Positions 1-11,133 of a stretch of DNA of 64,000 bases are shown piece by piece. The position numbers and the translations under genes are program-made. Within the stretch, counting starts at the first letter, position 1; each line of letters opens with the position of its first letter. The stretch lies in NCBI GenBank assembly GCA_024516155.1, contig JAJJXM010000036.1, forward strand, positions 310,001-374,000, read 5' to 3'. The notes under the pieces are model-generated. The model searched no databases. It saw only the letters and a list, made by a program, of their open reading frames with translations, and was not told the origin of the DNA. This DNA is from Pyronema omphalodes. Its lineage: Eukaryota; Ascomycota; Pezizomycetes; Pezizales; Pyronemataceae.

Positions 1-560
1 GGCGGAGCAATGGGATACTGAATAAAGACTTCAAACCTGTAGCCAACACACTGTACCATGCCATGTCTCTTTGCAACGAACTCCAGCGTATCAAAAAAAC
101 TTGCCGATCCATTCTTTCATTTGAAGATTTACGAATTATATCCCAAGCCTCTAAAAGTGTTCGAAAGATAGTCAGTACTACCAACAACATGGCATCCTCA
201 CCAATTGACCTTATCTGGGCAATGATATACTCCCCGGAACTTCTCAACGATGTATCGAAGCGCTTCGAATTCCAAGACTTAGCACCGGAATATATATTTG
301 AGAAATCCTTTACAGCAAAAATCAAAAACGGCTGTATCGATTGCACGGCTTTGACTAGTAAGGAGAAAGACCTTAGTTCGGCTTTGGGGCTTAAGGGTTG
401 TTACGACATCCCATTGTTAGCCGATGGCGAATACGAAGGGCAGCAAGTATTGGCGGCGTTCTTGGATGTTTTATTGACCTATTTTTGGATCAACAAAAAG
501 TGGATATCTAACGTTGCCTTATATGACCTCACGGTACCACAAAGTGTCACAATGTGTTGA
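1..560 (+). CDS. 3' end of an unrecognised gene (cut by window edge)
   Basis: The reading frame is open from base 3 through the first in-frame ATG at 63 to a stop at 558-560, so this is the C-terminal part (about 185 residues) of a longer protein that starts outside the window. I recognise no domain. The visible part is mostly polar with several short hydrophobic stretches and a Trp-containing end (FWINKKWISNV), and shows no signal peptide or obvious catalytic motif. The codon pattern and uninterrupted frame up to the edge argue for a real exon, but the whole protein would be needed to assign it. The ATG at 63 is probably internal. Confidence 0.5.
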   Translation, partial: RSNGILNKDFKPVANTLYHAMSLCNELQRIKKTCRSILSFEDLRIISQASKSVRKIVSTTNNMASSPIDLIWAMIYSPELLNDVSKRFEFQDLAPEYIFEKSFTAKIKNGCIDCTALTSKEKDLSSALGLKGCYDIPLLADGEYEGQQVLAAFLDVLLTYFWINKKWISNVALYDLTVPQSVTMC

Positions 561-1883
561 TTGCGCATGCGTTTAGAGTTCTGACGGGATTAGGTTACGT
601 TGGGTAACGCTCAGAGTTTGGGATTTCAGTCATTTTTTCTTTGTTTCCTTTCTCCGTTTTTATGTTCATACAAGCTACTAAGCTACTAAGTAAACATCAT
701 TTAATTTTATTTGTATCAGAGTTTTCATCTTTCAGATTTCATGACAGCTTTTATAAACATCATGTACCTATATTTATCTATGCGGCCGATGTAATTTTCC
801 ATAAGCTCTTAAACTCTCATCTTGCCTGATTGTGTGATACCATTAACTAGATTCCAACTTAAATGGTATTATAGCTTGTGTGGGAAATTATAACTACCAG
901 TAAAACCAGTATTTCTGATTTTTACCACGTCTACAGCGCTGAAATGGGAAATCGTTGAATGAAATTAATATATATCCAAATTCGGTGCAGCATTGCCCCG
1001 TAGAGCATAATAATTAGCCAAAACCATGGATCCCACATCACTCAGTCTTTATGCTACACTAAACTACAATAGGCCTTTAGTGTCTTGCTGAAACCTTTTC
1101 AGTGGACGCTACATTTTGTCATCCAATTTTGCCATCTTCGGTGCGATGGAAGGATAGGCTTCTGTTTCCCAGTTTTCCTTTTCATTTGCATATTTCAGAC
1201 AGCAGATATCTGTCACATGCGTGTATGTGTTTTAGGTCGTATATAGGCGATCAACGTGATGGTGAGTTGAAGTAAATGCTTCAGGCCGATTTTCCTAAAA
1301 TCAGATATTCAGCTATAACAGGAACCCATGTGATCGACGCACTATCTAATTAATTACCACTAAACCCCTTATACCAATCTTCCGTGACTCACCAGTATGT
1401 AAGGGTATATGAACTGAATCCTTAGAATAGTCAGTTTCAATCCATTGAGACATACGGTGCTCGCACATACACGCTGGTCTGCTTTAAAGCATCGCGGTAC
1501 TAGTGGCGCAGGCATCAACAACTTAGGCCGGAAGCAAGTGGGCTATGCCACATGGTACATCATTGGAATGTGCGCCAAAATGCCACACTGCACACCACAG
1601 CCTTGTGAGGCGATGCGACTAAATACTGACCAACAATTTCGCTGAATTAAAATTTCTGTAACCATACATAGTGGCAATGGCATTCGTGATGAGGCTCTGA
1701 AGCATGTACCACACAAACTTTTGTTTTTAGATATATTGGACTTGAGAATTTTCTCATAAGTATTGCAGTCCGAATGAACGAGAATTGCCCCGCATCATCA
1801 AAACCACAGCAACCCACTTAAAAGGTTAAATACCCACACTATATTCCCCAGAAAACAACCTTCGTCCGAAAATACCACGAACT
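561..1883. other. Intergenic, no gene seen
   Basis: AT-rich sequence between the partial gene and the AAA ATPase gene. Only short, unconvincing frames are present (for example 1445-1645). The last 200 bases before 1884 should hold the promoter and 5' leader of the AAA gene; I could not pick out a specific element. Confidence 0.5.
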
Positions 1884-4800
1884 ATGGCTTCCACAACACT
1901 ATCCACCAAAGATTCGAAGAATCATGATGACTCCGAAATCAACAGAAGCATTCATCCTTTCGTGTTTCCAGTTTCTCTCAACAAATCAGTACCACAGCGT
2001 CGATGTTCAGAATCCAAACCAAGTCATCCGAGTCGCACCTTGACTGGCCTTCATAGGAGTAATAGCTTACCGCTTCCCACGAGTGTCATCACTTCATCGC
2101 CGTTACAACTGCCGACCAGAACCAATGGCCGCAGTGGCCAACCCTTCAAGCTCCGGCCATCTCCTGCAGCAGAAGAATGGCAGCATCAAAAGTCGCTCGG
2201 TGCTGTGAATCCCGCAATTGACGAGTTAATGGATATGATTGGTCTGGAGGAGGTTAAGCGTCAGGTGTTAAATATAAAAGCAAAAGTGGAAGTCTGCAAG
2301 CGCCAGAAGGTTGATTTACGATCCGAGAGATTCAATATAATCTTTCAAGGAAACCCAGGAACAGGTTCGTCCATTATCAAAGCAATTCGAATGGCTATAA
2401 TACTAACTTATCGTTCTCAAATATAGGTAAAACCACAGTTGCCCGACTTTATGCTCGATTCTTGAAATCTGTCGGTCTTTTGACCACAGATACTGTGACG
2501 GAGACTTCTGGAAGTAAACTTTCCTCAATCGGTCCTAGAGGAACTCAGCAAGAAATAAACGAAATGATGGATGGTGGGGGAGGAGTGCTATTTGTGGATG
2601 AAGCGTACCAACTTACTGCACCTCACACCCCTGACTCTGGTCGCCAGGTTCTTGATATCCTGTTAACTGAGATGGAAAACCTTATCGGTAAACTCGTCAT
2701 AATATTTGTAGGGTATAACAAGGATATGGAATCTTTTTTTGAGCATAATCCGGGACTCGCCAGCAGAATTCCATATACCCTACAGTTTAACGACTTTGAT
2801 GACGCTGAACTATGGACAATCCTCAGCAAGAGAATAATCAAAAAATACGGTGGAAAGATGGTAGTGGATGGTGGGATGGATGGTCTGTATATGCGCGTTG
2901 CAATTCGAAGACTTGGTCGCGGACGCAACAGCAAGGGATTCGGGAACGCGCGAGCAGTAGAAATCCTGCTTGCGAATATTTCAGCACGCCAGGCAGAACG
3001 CGTCGCGAAGGCTCAGAAACTTAAAGACGCCAAAAGATCAAACGAACGCGATCTGCGAGAGAAGGAATGCCAGCAGGCTCAGAGAACAAACATTAATACA
3101 AATACCACTGAAGACCAAGTTGGCGTTCACCACAATTTCAACGGACCAGAGGAGCCCAACGATGACGCTATCACCAACAACTTAGACTGCGCACCGATCA
3201 ATAAGGATGAAAGCAACGCTCCAGAGAACAAGGCTCTCGATTCTGCCGTTATTATGAGCGAATTGAATAGCACACCGGAGGATATAATCACAGAAGGAAA
3301 AATTGTTTCAAACAATACTGTGGAATATAGTGTCTCAGAATTTAACAAGGATCGCCGCGAAAAGGAAAGTCTTTACGATGCTGGTAGTAATGAAGATCCT
3401 CAGCGTATTACGGATGGCAATGCACCTGACAGCGATGACCAAGCAAATAAATTCAGGGACTCAGTCCAAACCATTTCTTGCTCTGATACAGGAGAGGAGA
3501 AAGAAAAAGTAAACGAAACGCGGGTACCATCCGAGAACGACCCCCGGGTTACTGCTAATACCGGAAAAATCACGCCTTCTCACGATGATCATGAAGGGGG
3601 AGAAATTCCGGTACAACCAGCAGATCGGAAGTCTCAGGAACTCGTGCCATCCGATATCCCAAAATCTGTGATGACTACGGACCAGAGCAATCATTCAAAA
3701 GGGCAACCCAACGATGCTGGAGTGGGAAACGTAGAAGACGACCAAACACCAACGAGAGATCTTGTCGAAACACCGGAATCTAATAGCAGCGCTAACGAGG
3801 AACTGCCTGAAGATGATCCTATGTACTTTCAATTCACTCAGGAAGACCTGATTGGTCCAAATCCCACACACGCCTTGCCGCAATGCGCTGCATGGATTAA
3901 ACTGCAAGGACTTATTGGACTACAAACTGTCAAAGATGCTGCTAGAAGCATGATTGATTTGATTATTACCAACTATCGACGGGAATTAGCAGAAAAAAAC
4001 CCTCTCCAGTTTTCTTTAAACCGCGTATTCCTTGGTAACCCCGGAACTGGTAAAACGACAGTGGCCAAATTGTATGGACAAATCTTAGCCGATCTAGGGC
4101 TTCTCAGTAATGGAGAAGGTGAGTTACAATTCATGTTTTTACCTAACGTATATCTGACGAAATATGCTTCGCAGTTGTGGTCAAAAACCCGTCAGACTTC
4201 ATTGGACAATGTCTCGGCAAATCTGAAGCTCGCACAAGATCAATCCTTCAATCGACAGTTGGAAAGGTTTTGATTATAGATGAGGCATATATGCTTAACT
4301 CCGGTGGACACGACAAGCAACAAAACGAATACAAAACCGGTGTAATTGATACGCTTGTTGCCGAAGTTCAAGGTAACCCAGGAGACGATCGATGCGTACT
4401 TCTTCTTGGTTACGAAGATAGAATGGTGGAAATGTTCCAAAATGTCAATCCTGGTCTCGGTCGTCGATTCGCAGTTGACAACCCTTTCAAATTTGAAGAC
4501 TATAAGCTACCCGAGTTAAATGCAATCCTTCGTCTTAAGATGAAAGAACAGGACATCACTGCCACCAGAGATGCATTGTTGGTTGCCAGTCAAATCCTTG
4601 ATAGAGCACGGACACGGCCCAATTTCGGTAACGGTGGTGCTGTGGAAAACTTACTCTCCACTGCCAAAATGAATTATCAGATGCGACAATCTGTAATCAA
4701 CGTTGTAGACCGTCCCTTCGATGCTTTACTTCTACCAAAGGATTTTGACCGACATTACATGCGTGTTGAAAATGCCATCACCAATTGTGAAACACGCTTA

Positions 4801-6722
4801 AAGGGTAATGTTAGTGACGACATTATCAGAAAGTTGAGAGGCTATCTGGAGCATGCATTGGGATTACGAAGCATGGGCGTCGACCCGCGTGGTCAAGTTC
4901 CGAGTAAATTCGTATTCAAAGGCCCACCCGGTTTGTATACATAACCAGTTTTGTTACAGTTGCGGATTATACTAATAGTAATATAGGCACGGGAAAGACT
5001 ACTGCCGCCCTAGACATGGGAAAGATTTATTATGAGATGGGGTTTTTATCGACCGATGAAGTTGTCGAAGTTTCGGCCACCGAGCTCATTGGTACCTGTG
5101 TCGGGCAAACTGGTCCAAAGACGATATCGGTTCTCGGAAAAGCAGTTGGAAAGGTTCTTCTGATTGATGAAGCATATCGCCTAGCAGAAGGAACTTATGC
5201 GACCGAAGCTGTCAACGAAATTGTGTACCGCCTGAAACAACCACAGTATGGTGGAATGGTGGTTATTCTAGCAGGAGGTACCACGGATATGAACCATCTT
5301 CTCGCATCTCGACAAGCACTATCAGGAATGTTCCCAGAGGAGATAATTTTCCGCAACATCAGTCCCTTGGATTCGGTCAAACTGCTCGGTCGTGAATTAG
5401 AAAAGACGGGAATCGTTGCTCCGTTCGTCTATCCTTCTAGTCCAGACTACATCAAAATTGAAAAGTTATTTACGATACTGCAATTATTTTCAACCTGGAG
5501 TAATGCACGAGATATCGAAACCCTTGCGCGCCAAATGTCAGGAGTTGCATATGGATACAATAAGAAATCTGTAGTTAGTACGGATCAGGCCCTTCATTAC
5601 ATGAAGGAAATGATCAAGGTTCACTATGAAAGGAGCATCGGCCATAAAAACAAACCAGGACCATTACCAATTCAAACGGACCACGGCCCCCCACCGCTTG
5701 TTGAAGATACAACTGCAGCAGATGCCCCAGTTCGCGATATAAACATGGATACAGAAGCTGCCGAGGCGCAAAAATCCAAAATTTGCATGCTTCCACAAAC
5801 CAGTATAATTAGTCCTGATCTTTCTAATCGTAATCAAATGCCGCCTGATCCTCACAATCAAGCCCCACCAGAACCTGCGCAACCACAAGTTGGGCAGAAC
5901 AACCCCGCTACAGCACCATCAACCGAGACAGGAACCAACGCAGCCCAAACGCCTCATTCTGCGCCATTTGAACAGTATGGATCCTCCGAAAATTCTACAG
6001 AATCAGTCACACACATACCTGCATTTCAGCCCAGTACATCACCGCTGCCTCAATTACAGTCACAGTTTCTGCAAGTGCCATCGTTCCAGAGAAAGGCGAG
6101 CCAGAGAAGCACTAGAAGTAGTGTTCACACAGATTATACAGATGCTGTTACGATGGTGGGCAATGAATCCAATTTAAGTTTGAATGACCAGTCGCTGGCA
6201 CCGCCGCCAGAATCTAGTGTACATACTCAGCCAAGTACAACGCCGCTTTCCGATGATGCAGCGGTAACGCATGCGCAGAATCAAACACAGGATTCTTCGA
6301 CTGAATCGCAACACTCCCAGGAATTGACGCCAGTTACATCAGCTGCCAGTAGCATAATTGAGCAGGAGGTGAGATCGAAAACCGTTGAGTTCCTCAAGAA
6401 GGCACAGGAGTACGTTGAAAAGTACAAGAAAGAAAAACTGAGGCGGAAGATGGAAGAAGATGCGAAGAAAAAAAGGAAGCAACAGCGAAGGCAGGAGGAG
6501 AAGGAAAGGAAAGCCGAAGAAAAGATACAAAAAGAGGCTGAAAAGGCTAATTTAAAGGTGACTGGAAGACATTTTAATAGCGCAGAGCAACACGAACATG
6601 GGGAGGATGAAAGGAGGTTAACTCAGTGTGAGGCGGGATACGAATGGCTGTTACAGACGAGTGGTTATTATCGGTGTGCAGGTGGTTCTCATACTGCGAC
6701 TGCAGCACAGGTTGAAGGGTGA
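1884..6722 (+). CDS. Triple-AAA CbxX/CfxQ-type ATPase
   Basis: Four exons join in frame: 1884-2364, 2427-4118, 4175-4930 and 4987-6722, giving 1,554 residues. Introns 1 and 3 have TACTAAC/TACTAAT branch sites and split the Gly codon of a Walker A motif. Three AAA modules of the CbxX/CfxQ (SpoVK-like) family are visible: Walker A GNPGTGKT near residues 156-163 with VDEAY near 217; GNPGTGKT near 697 with IDEAY near 760; and GPPGTGKT near 974 with IDEAY near 1037. Modules 1 and 2 are separated by an acidic, low-complexity linker of roughly 350 residues. After module 3 comes a Pro/Gln/Ser-rich region, then a basic coiled coil (about 1436-1500) and a Cys-containing tail ending in a YYRCAGGSH motif. 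Family members are ring-forming remodelling ATPases; the substrate here is unknown. Walker A and B motifs are intact in all three modules. Confidence 0.9.
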
Positions 6723-7047
6723 TGCAATATCATTGGTTTTTATATAAGAGTCTAGGGTTATTTAACTTATCATGTAATTAAAATCCTCAACTAATGGAAT
6801 CTTGTAAAATTTAACTGCGTTGCCATTGAAACATGTGCTACCGGCTGCATGCCCCATGGTGTACACCTCCTATGCTCCTATCACTCTTTCTCAACGTTTT
6901 GTAATGAGACACTGCTTGTATACATGGCATCAATAGTACAGGCGGGCATCTAGTAATAAGTGTTGCTAAAGCTAGTTTTTAAATGTTGTTCGGCACGAGA
7001 CAAGAAGAGACGAGACCGCACTTGCTCTCGAGCTGTCTGGTCTCGTA
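6723..7047. other. Intergenic, 3' flank of the AAA gene
   Basis: No gene seen. It should contain the AAA gene's terminator. It ends in a GAGACC/GGTCTC-rich stretch just before the first SINE target-site repeat. Confidence 0.4.
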
Positions 7048-7057
7048 GCCGACAGGT

Positions 7058-7187
7058 CTCATTTTCATTTCATTTCATTTTCATTTCCTTTTCATCATAC
7101 ACTAATCGAGGCCTTTCAGGCCTATGCGGGACCAAAGAAAGCCAAAATCTTGTTCTCGTGGTCGAAACCACCTAATGAGGCGACCCA
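7058..7187 (-). mobile_element. 5'-truncated SINE copy (SINE-2)
   Basis: About 130 bp bounded by a perfect 10-bp target-site duplication, GCCGACAGGT, at 7048-7057 and 7188-7197. Read on the minus strand it matches the 3' half of SINE-1 (CCTCATTAGG near the start, CATAGGCCT...AGGCCTCGAT near the end) and finishes in an A-rich tail of GAAATG-type repeats. The tRNA-like head is missing, as expected for truncated reverse transcription. It inserted into the left target-site repeat of the neighbouring SINE-1. Confidence 0.75.
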
Positions 7188-7201
7188 GCCGACAGGTATT
7201 G

Positions 7202-7547
7202 TTTATTTATTTTATTTATTTCAATCATACGTCCGATCGAGGCCTTTAAGGCCTATGCGGGTAAAGCAACTTGTACAACCATTTTTCCTGTCCTCGAGAC
7301 CGAAGTCTCCTAATGAGGCGCCCTAATCTCCTACACCCATTAACCCAACCATTCCACCAACACTTGTCTATACCTAAGGAGGCATAGATCAGGAAAGCGT
7401 GACCACTTATCCTGAGCACCGGGTAAACCTCCCTGAGGACAAACCCCGGTAACCAAGCAATACCTGTGGGAGCGACACAGGATTCGAACCCGTTGTATTT
7501 GCGCAGTTGCAGGGAGTTATACCACTACACTACTGGGGCCGCCCCCT
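7202..7547 (-). mobile_element. tRNA-headed SINE, full-length (SINE-1)
   Basis: About 346 bp flanked by a perfect 14-bp target-site duplication, GCCGACAGGTATTG (7188-7201 and 7548-7561). On the minus strand it begins with a tRNA-related head (about 7546-7464): potential acceptor pairing GGGCGGC with GTCGCTC, an A-box-like TAGTGTAGTGGTATAAC and a perfect B-box-like GGTTCGAATCC. Then comes a unique body and an A-rich AAATAAATAAA tail. These are the hallmarks of a Pol III SINE mobilised by a LINE. The tRNA identity of the head could not be settled. Confidence 0.85.
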
Positions 7548-7561
7548 GCCGACAGGTATTG

Positions 7562-7839
7562 CCAAAATTCAAGACATGTAGACGCCCCAACCTTGAGTGA
7601 TGTCCCATGATGCGATATTTTATTATCTTCATAGCACCAGAACCATCCAATGCCCCTTTCCACCAGATTTTCCACCTCCAAAGTAGCTATCTGTAAGTTT
7701 CAAGCTCTTTAGTACACAAATGTTCTGCTCACAGTGCGTTTGGGCTTACTCCGATTTCCAGCCAGAAATTTGTAAACCTCGGCGGAAATGTCTGAAATAG
7801 ATCTAGTACTGGTAGCCGCATTGGTACTAATGGCACTAG
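7562..7839. other. Unassigned sequence between SINE-1 and the LINE relic
   Basis: No convincing gene. It may include more of the decayed 5' part of the retroelement, but no RT motif could be read here. Confidence 0.3.
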
Positions 7840-9340
7840 TCACACCATGGTCCAACAAGAGGAGGAGATGCAAGAAAACTGGAGGCAGTTGCAAAAACAG
7901 CGTTCGAATGGGCAGGGAGGAATGCAGTGGCTTTTGATGATGAAAAATCGGAAATATTACATTTCCACCAGGCCAGGAAAGATAATGAAAGAGAAGAAGA
8001 AAAAATCACTTTACCAAATGGTACAGTGGTGTCACCAGGGACTCGAAGAGGAAAAACGGATGTTGCCAGGTGGATAGGAATTTATTTTGATAGAAAGCTG
8101 AAATTTAAACACCATGTGCATGTAAAGCTGACTGCCGCTTCCAGATCCTTCAGTGCCCTATGTAGCCTCGTCCGCTTCCAAACAGGTTTGTCCCCAGCAG
8201 CTGCAAACTTACTTTACTGTGCCTGTGTCCCATCTAGGCCTGATTTTAGAGTAGAGATCTGGTGGCAAGGACAGAAAGGCCTGTCCGAAAAATGCAACTT
8301 CAACAAAATCAAGCTCTGTGGAGGATCCTGAATGCGTTCCAATCGACCCCTATAATGGCTCTACACAACGAAAGTGCAATACCGCCGCTGACTGTCAGAC
8401 TCAATGCAAAACAAAGAAACTATGCCGTAAGGCTTCTCTCACTCCCACCAACACATCCTGTGGCTTCCAGGTGTCCATCCTCCTTCCTAATCCCAAATCA
8501 TTTCGAAATATCACTACAACCAGACCGGAAATATGACTGCCAATGGCAGATCAGACTCAGAACACCCTCACGCCTCGCTGGCTTACTTCAATGCCTGGGA
8601 GCATGGTTACATCCCACGGACACAGTCAAAGGCACAGCACAACCAACCACAACACCTTGGGAGAAGAGCGGCATACATACCGAAATCATGGAAATCCCCA
8701 AAGAAGATGCTGCCAGAATACATATGAGCAAACTGCAAGAACTACAGGCTGAAGAAAATAATATAATTATCTACACTGACGGCTCATCGAAGAAAGATCA
8801 AACAGGTGCTGGATACTACATATCTCATGGACTCCCGCAAGCAATTAAAACCATGATACCAATGGGAGGAACTAGTGAGGTCTATGATGCTGAACTTCGG
8901 GCAATACTTGAAGGACTCAAGAAGGCTGCATCATTCATCAAGCGATACTGCAAGGCATCGAATCGCCACATCTATACCTTTAGTCACAACCAGTCAGCGA
9001 TCCCTAGAATAAGAAACCTCCAAAGGGGACCCGGCCAAGATATGGCCGAATCGTTCATACAATTACAGAAACCCTGATAAAATTCAACACTGAAATAACA
9101 ATCTCATGGGTACCGGGACACACACAAATCCGAGGAAATAATGCAGACGACCTTGCCAAAGCTGAAACCTCTCAAAAAGCGAACTGCACACCTGTGGTAT
9201 CCATTTCCTGGCTCAAAAGACAAACCCGAGGCCAGAAATTGAAGGAGTGAAAGGAATGGTACGAACGACAAAAACAGCCGAAAACATACAAATCACCTCA
9301 TTTAAGACAGCTAGTCACTGCATACACAATTACCCAGAGC
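7840..9340 (+). pseudogene. Decayed non-LTR retrotransposon (RT C-terminus plus RNase H)
   Basis: Several overlapping frames carry fragments of a single ORF2-like protein. Around 7860-8330 is the post-catalytic RT region (AFDDEKSEILHFH, then a WIGIYFDRKLKFKHH motif). After a frameshift, 8262-9077 continues with the ALWRILNAFQSTP region and a type I RNase H domain (IIIYTDGSS, then AELRAILEGL). Another shift gives WVPGHTQIRGNNADDLAKAET-like sequence to about 9250. The third RNase H acidic residue appears replaced: FSHNQSAI where FSDNQSA is usual. The upstream RT catalytic core is absent, and there are at least two frameshifts and in-frame stops, so the element is dead. Its family may have supplied the enzymes that moved the neighbouring SINEs, which is inference. 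Confidence 0.8.
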
Positions 9341-10018
9341 TCCCCACGGTCCGTCCGGTCAAGTCCAGGCTGCGGACCGGACTGGACTACATACCACAGT
9401 CCGGTCCGGTGCTTGGACTGGGACAGGCAGTCTTTTTCACACGGTGGACTGGACCGCCTGTGAGTGACTGTAATGACCATGAGGTCATGCAAAATCACTC
9501 GCAGGTGACGGAAAATTGTGAGCTGTTGAGTTTCACCAGTCTCAAAGAAAATACAATAGAAATGGGGTGCGGTGGGACTATATACTCACTGGTGGACGCA
9601 AACACGCGTCAAGAAAAAAAATCTTCTGCAGTGGAGGATACTAGCTCAGATTTCTGGAGGCGGAAGAACTAATGGAAAAGACATTCGAAGCAAGGAAGGG
9701 TTTTTAGGCCAAGATCATCCGGATATGCAACTATCGGCGCATTGGTTGGCTTATAACAAAGACAACCGGAGGTGACCATGCCTGTATCCAAGGCAAGTTA
9801 TCGAGATTCTCTTTCTTTTGTTTCTATAGTTAGTGGTGTATTTAAGCTATTTTTATGTATGCAAGGCATATATGTAGATAGACAATGTATTTTCGTATTG
9901 TTCTTGGACGTTCACTCTTTTTATTTTACCCTTTTTATCCCTTATTAGCTACCTCATGAAGCCCGGAATGTACCGGATAGACCGTGGGGAACACTAAGTG
10001 TTGTTTATCATTGCTTTT
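9341..10018. other. Unassigned; contains a GC-rich inverted repeat
   Basis: Between the LINE relic and SINE-4. A GC-rich patch at 9350-9440 is built from GTCCGGTCC/GGACCGGAC words, and segments 9362-9383 and 9398-9419 are imperfect inverted copies able to form a hairpin. The rest is AT-rich with no gene seen. Confidence 0.4.
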
Positions 10019-10033
10019 TCTGGGAGCGAAGGG

Positions 10034-10371
10034 GGGGCGGCCCCAGTGCTGTAGTGGTATAACTCCCTGCAACTGCGCAAAAGCAACGGGTTCAAATCCC
10101 ATGTCGCTCCCACAGGTATATCTTGGTAACCGGGGTTTGCCCTCAAGGGAGGTTTACCCGGCGGCTCAGGTTGAGTAGTCACTCTGTGTAGTGAAAGGGC
10201 ACTTGACATATGTCAAGAATAGCCCCGCTTATCCTGATCGATGTCTTCTTAGGTATAGACAAGAAGCAAAGGAAATATTTGGGAGAAAAAAGAAATGTAA
10301 TAGTAATGTTACGATTGTCATAACCTATCGGTTGGGAACATAAATGAGAATATTATTATTATTATTATATA
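10034..10371 (+). mobile_element. tRNA-headed SINE with a different tail (SINE-4)
   Basis: About 338 bp flanked by a 15-bp target-site duplication with one mismatch: TCTGGGAGCGAAGGG at 10019-10033 and TCTGGGAGCCAAGGG at 10372-10386. The first roughly 230 bases match SINE-1 in the opposite orientation, including the head with B-box GGTTCAAATCC and the AGGTATAGACAAG block, apart from an insertion of about 45 bp near 10185-10230. The 3' part is unrelated to SINE-1 and ends in TATTATTATTATT repeats. Shared head with a different tail indicates two subfamilies. Confidence 0.8.
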
Positions 10372-10386
10372 TCTGGGAGCCAAGGG

Positions 10387-11034
10387 AAAGGAATCGAGGA
10401 TAAATGATATGGTTTCACTTATCCTCGATGCCGAAGAAAATATTGTTCAAATATTTATATCATTTTTGGCACTTGCGAAAACCCACTGTTATCTAAAAAA
10501 AAGGAGGAACCGACTGAATGATTTCTCGTGACTTAGGCGAGTCTACCTTAATCTTTTTAATGCTGTTGGGTAGTGCACAATACAGCCTATGCGAGACAGA
10601 ATCTGGTCGAATACAAATTTGGAACTTGGCTCAGGTATCACAATACAGATAAGACGTGCATTTATGATCAAGACAGCCTTCGACGGTTTGTTTTTGTAGA
10701 TGGCGGGCTTCAGGACATGACGCGTCTGGACTCTTGACCATGAGCCACATCTTTTTACTACACTTCATGCAGCGATGATTAACGGTCAAATTCCAAGCAT
10801 TTGACATTCCGGATGCATTTAACATCTGTCGTCACCAACAACCGCCCACCATAAAAGTAAGTCTTACGGGAACAGGTACATCGGCAAGGAAAAGAAGCAG
10901 GTCCGGCGACAGAATCTAAGCCATCACAGGGATGTTCTTTATTCATTGACATGTAGTTATCATTTGCTGTTAAAATGTCCCAAAATATTACAGTTAAGAA
11001 CAGGGAAGTACTGCAGAAATTTGCAGTCGAAAAA
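10387..11034. other. Intergenic, no gene seen
   Basis: AT-rich with an A-run near 10496 and several short frames on both strands that look like chance. It lies outside the duplicated block that begins at the tRNA relic. Confidence 0.4.
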
Positions 11035-11048
11035 AATAAAAAAGAATG

Positions 11049-11133
11049 TCCCTCTGACCGGCCTGGGTCAAACCGGTAGCCAATAGCTGGCAGCAAACAT
11101 CACAGTCTGGCATGATAACAACTACCAAGATCT
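11049..11133 (-). pseudogene. tRNA-Tyr relic
   Basis: On the minus strand this matches the intact tRNA-Tyr at 41341-41424 but is damaged. The 5' acceptor strand no longer pairs with the preserved CAGAGGGA 3' strand, the D arm has lost bases (GGTAGTTGTTATCAT), and the T arm has extra bases (GGTTTGACCCAGGCC). The anticodon region (CTGTGATGTTTGCTGCC) still aligns with the CTGTAATATTTGCTGCC of the other copy. A T-rich stretch follows. Very probably non-functional. Confidence 0.7.
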
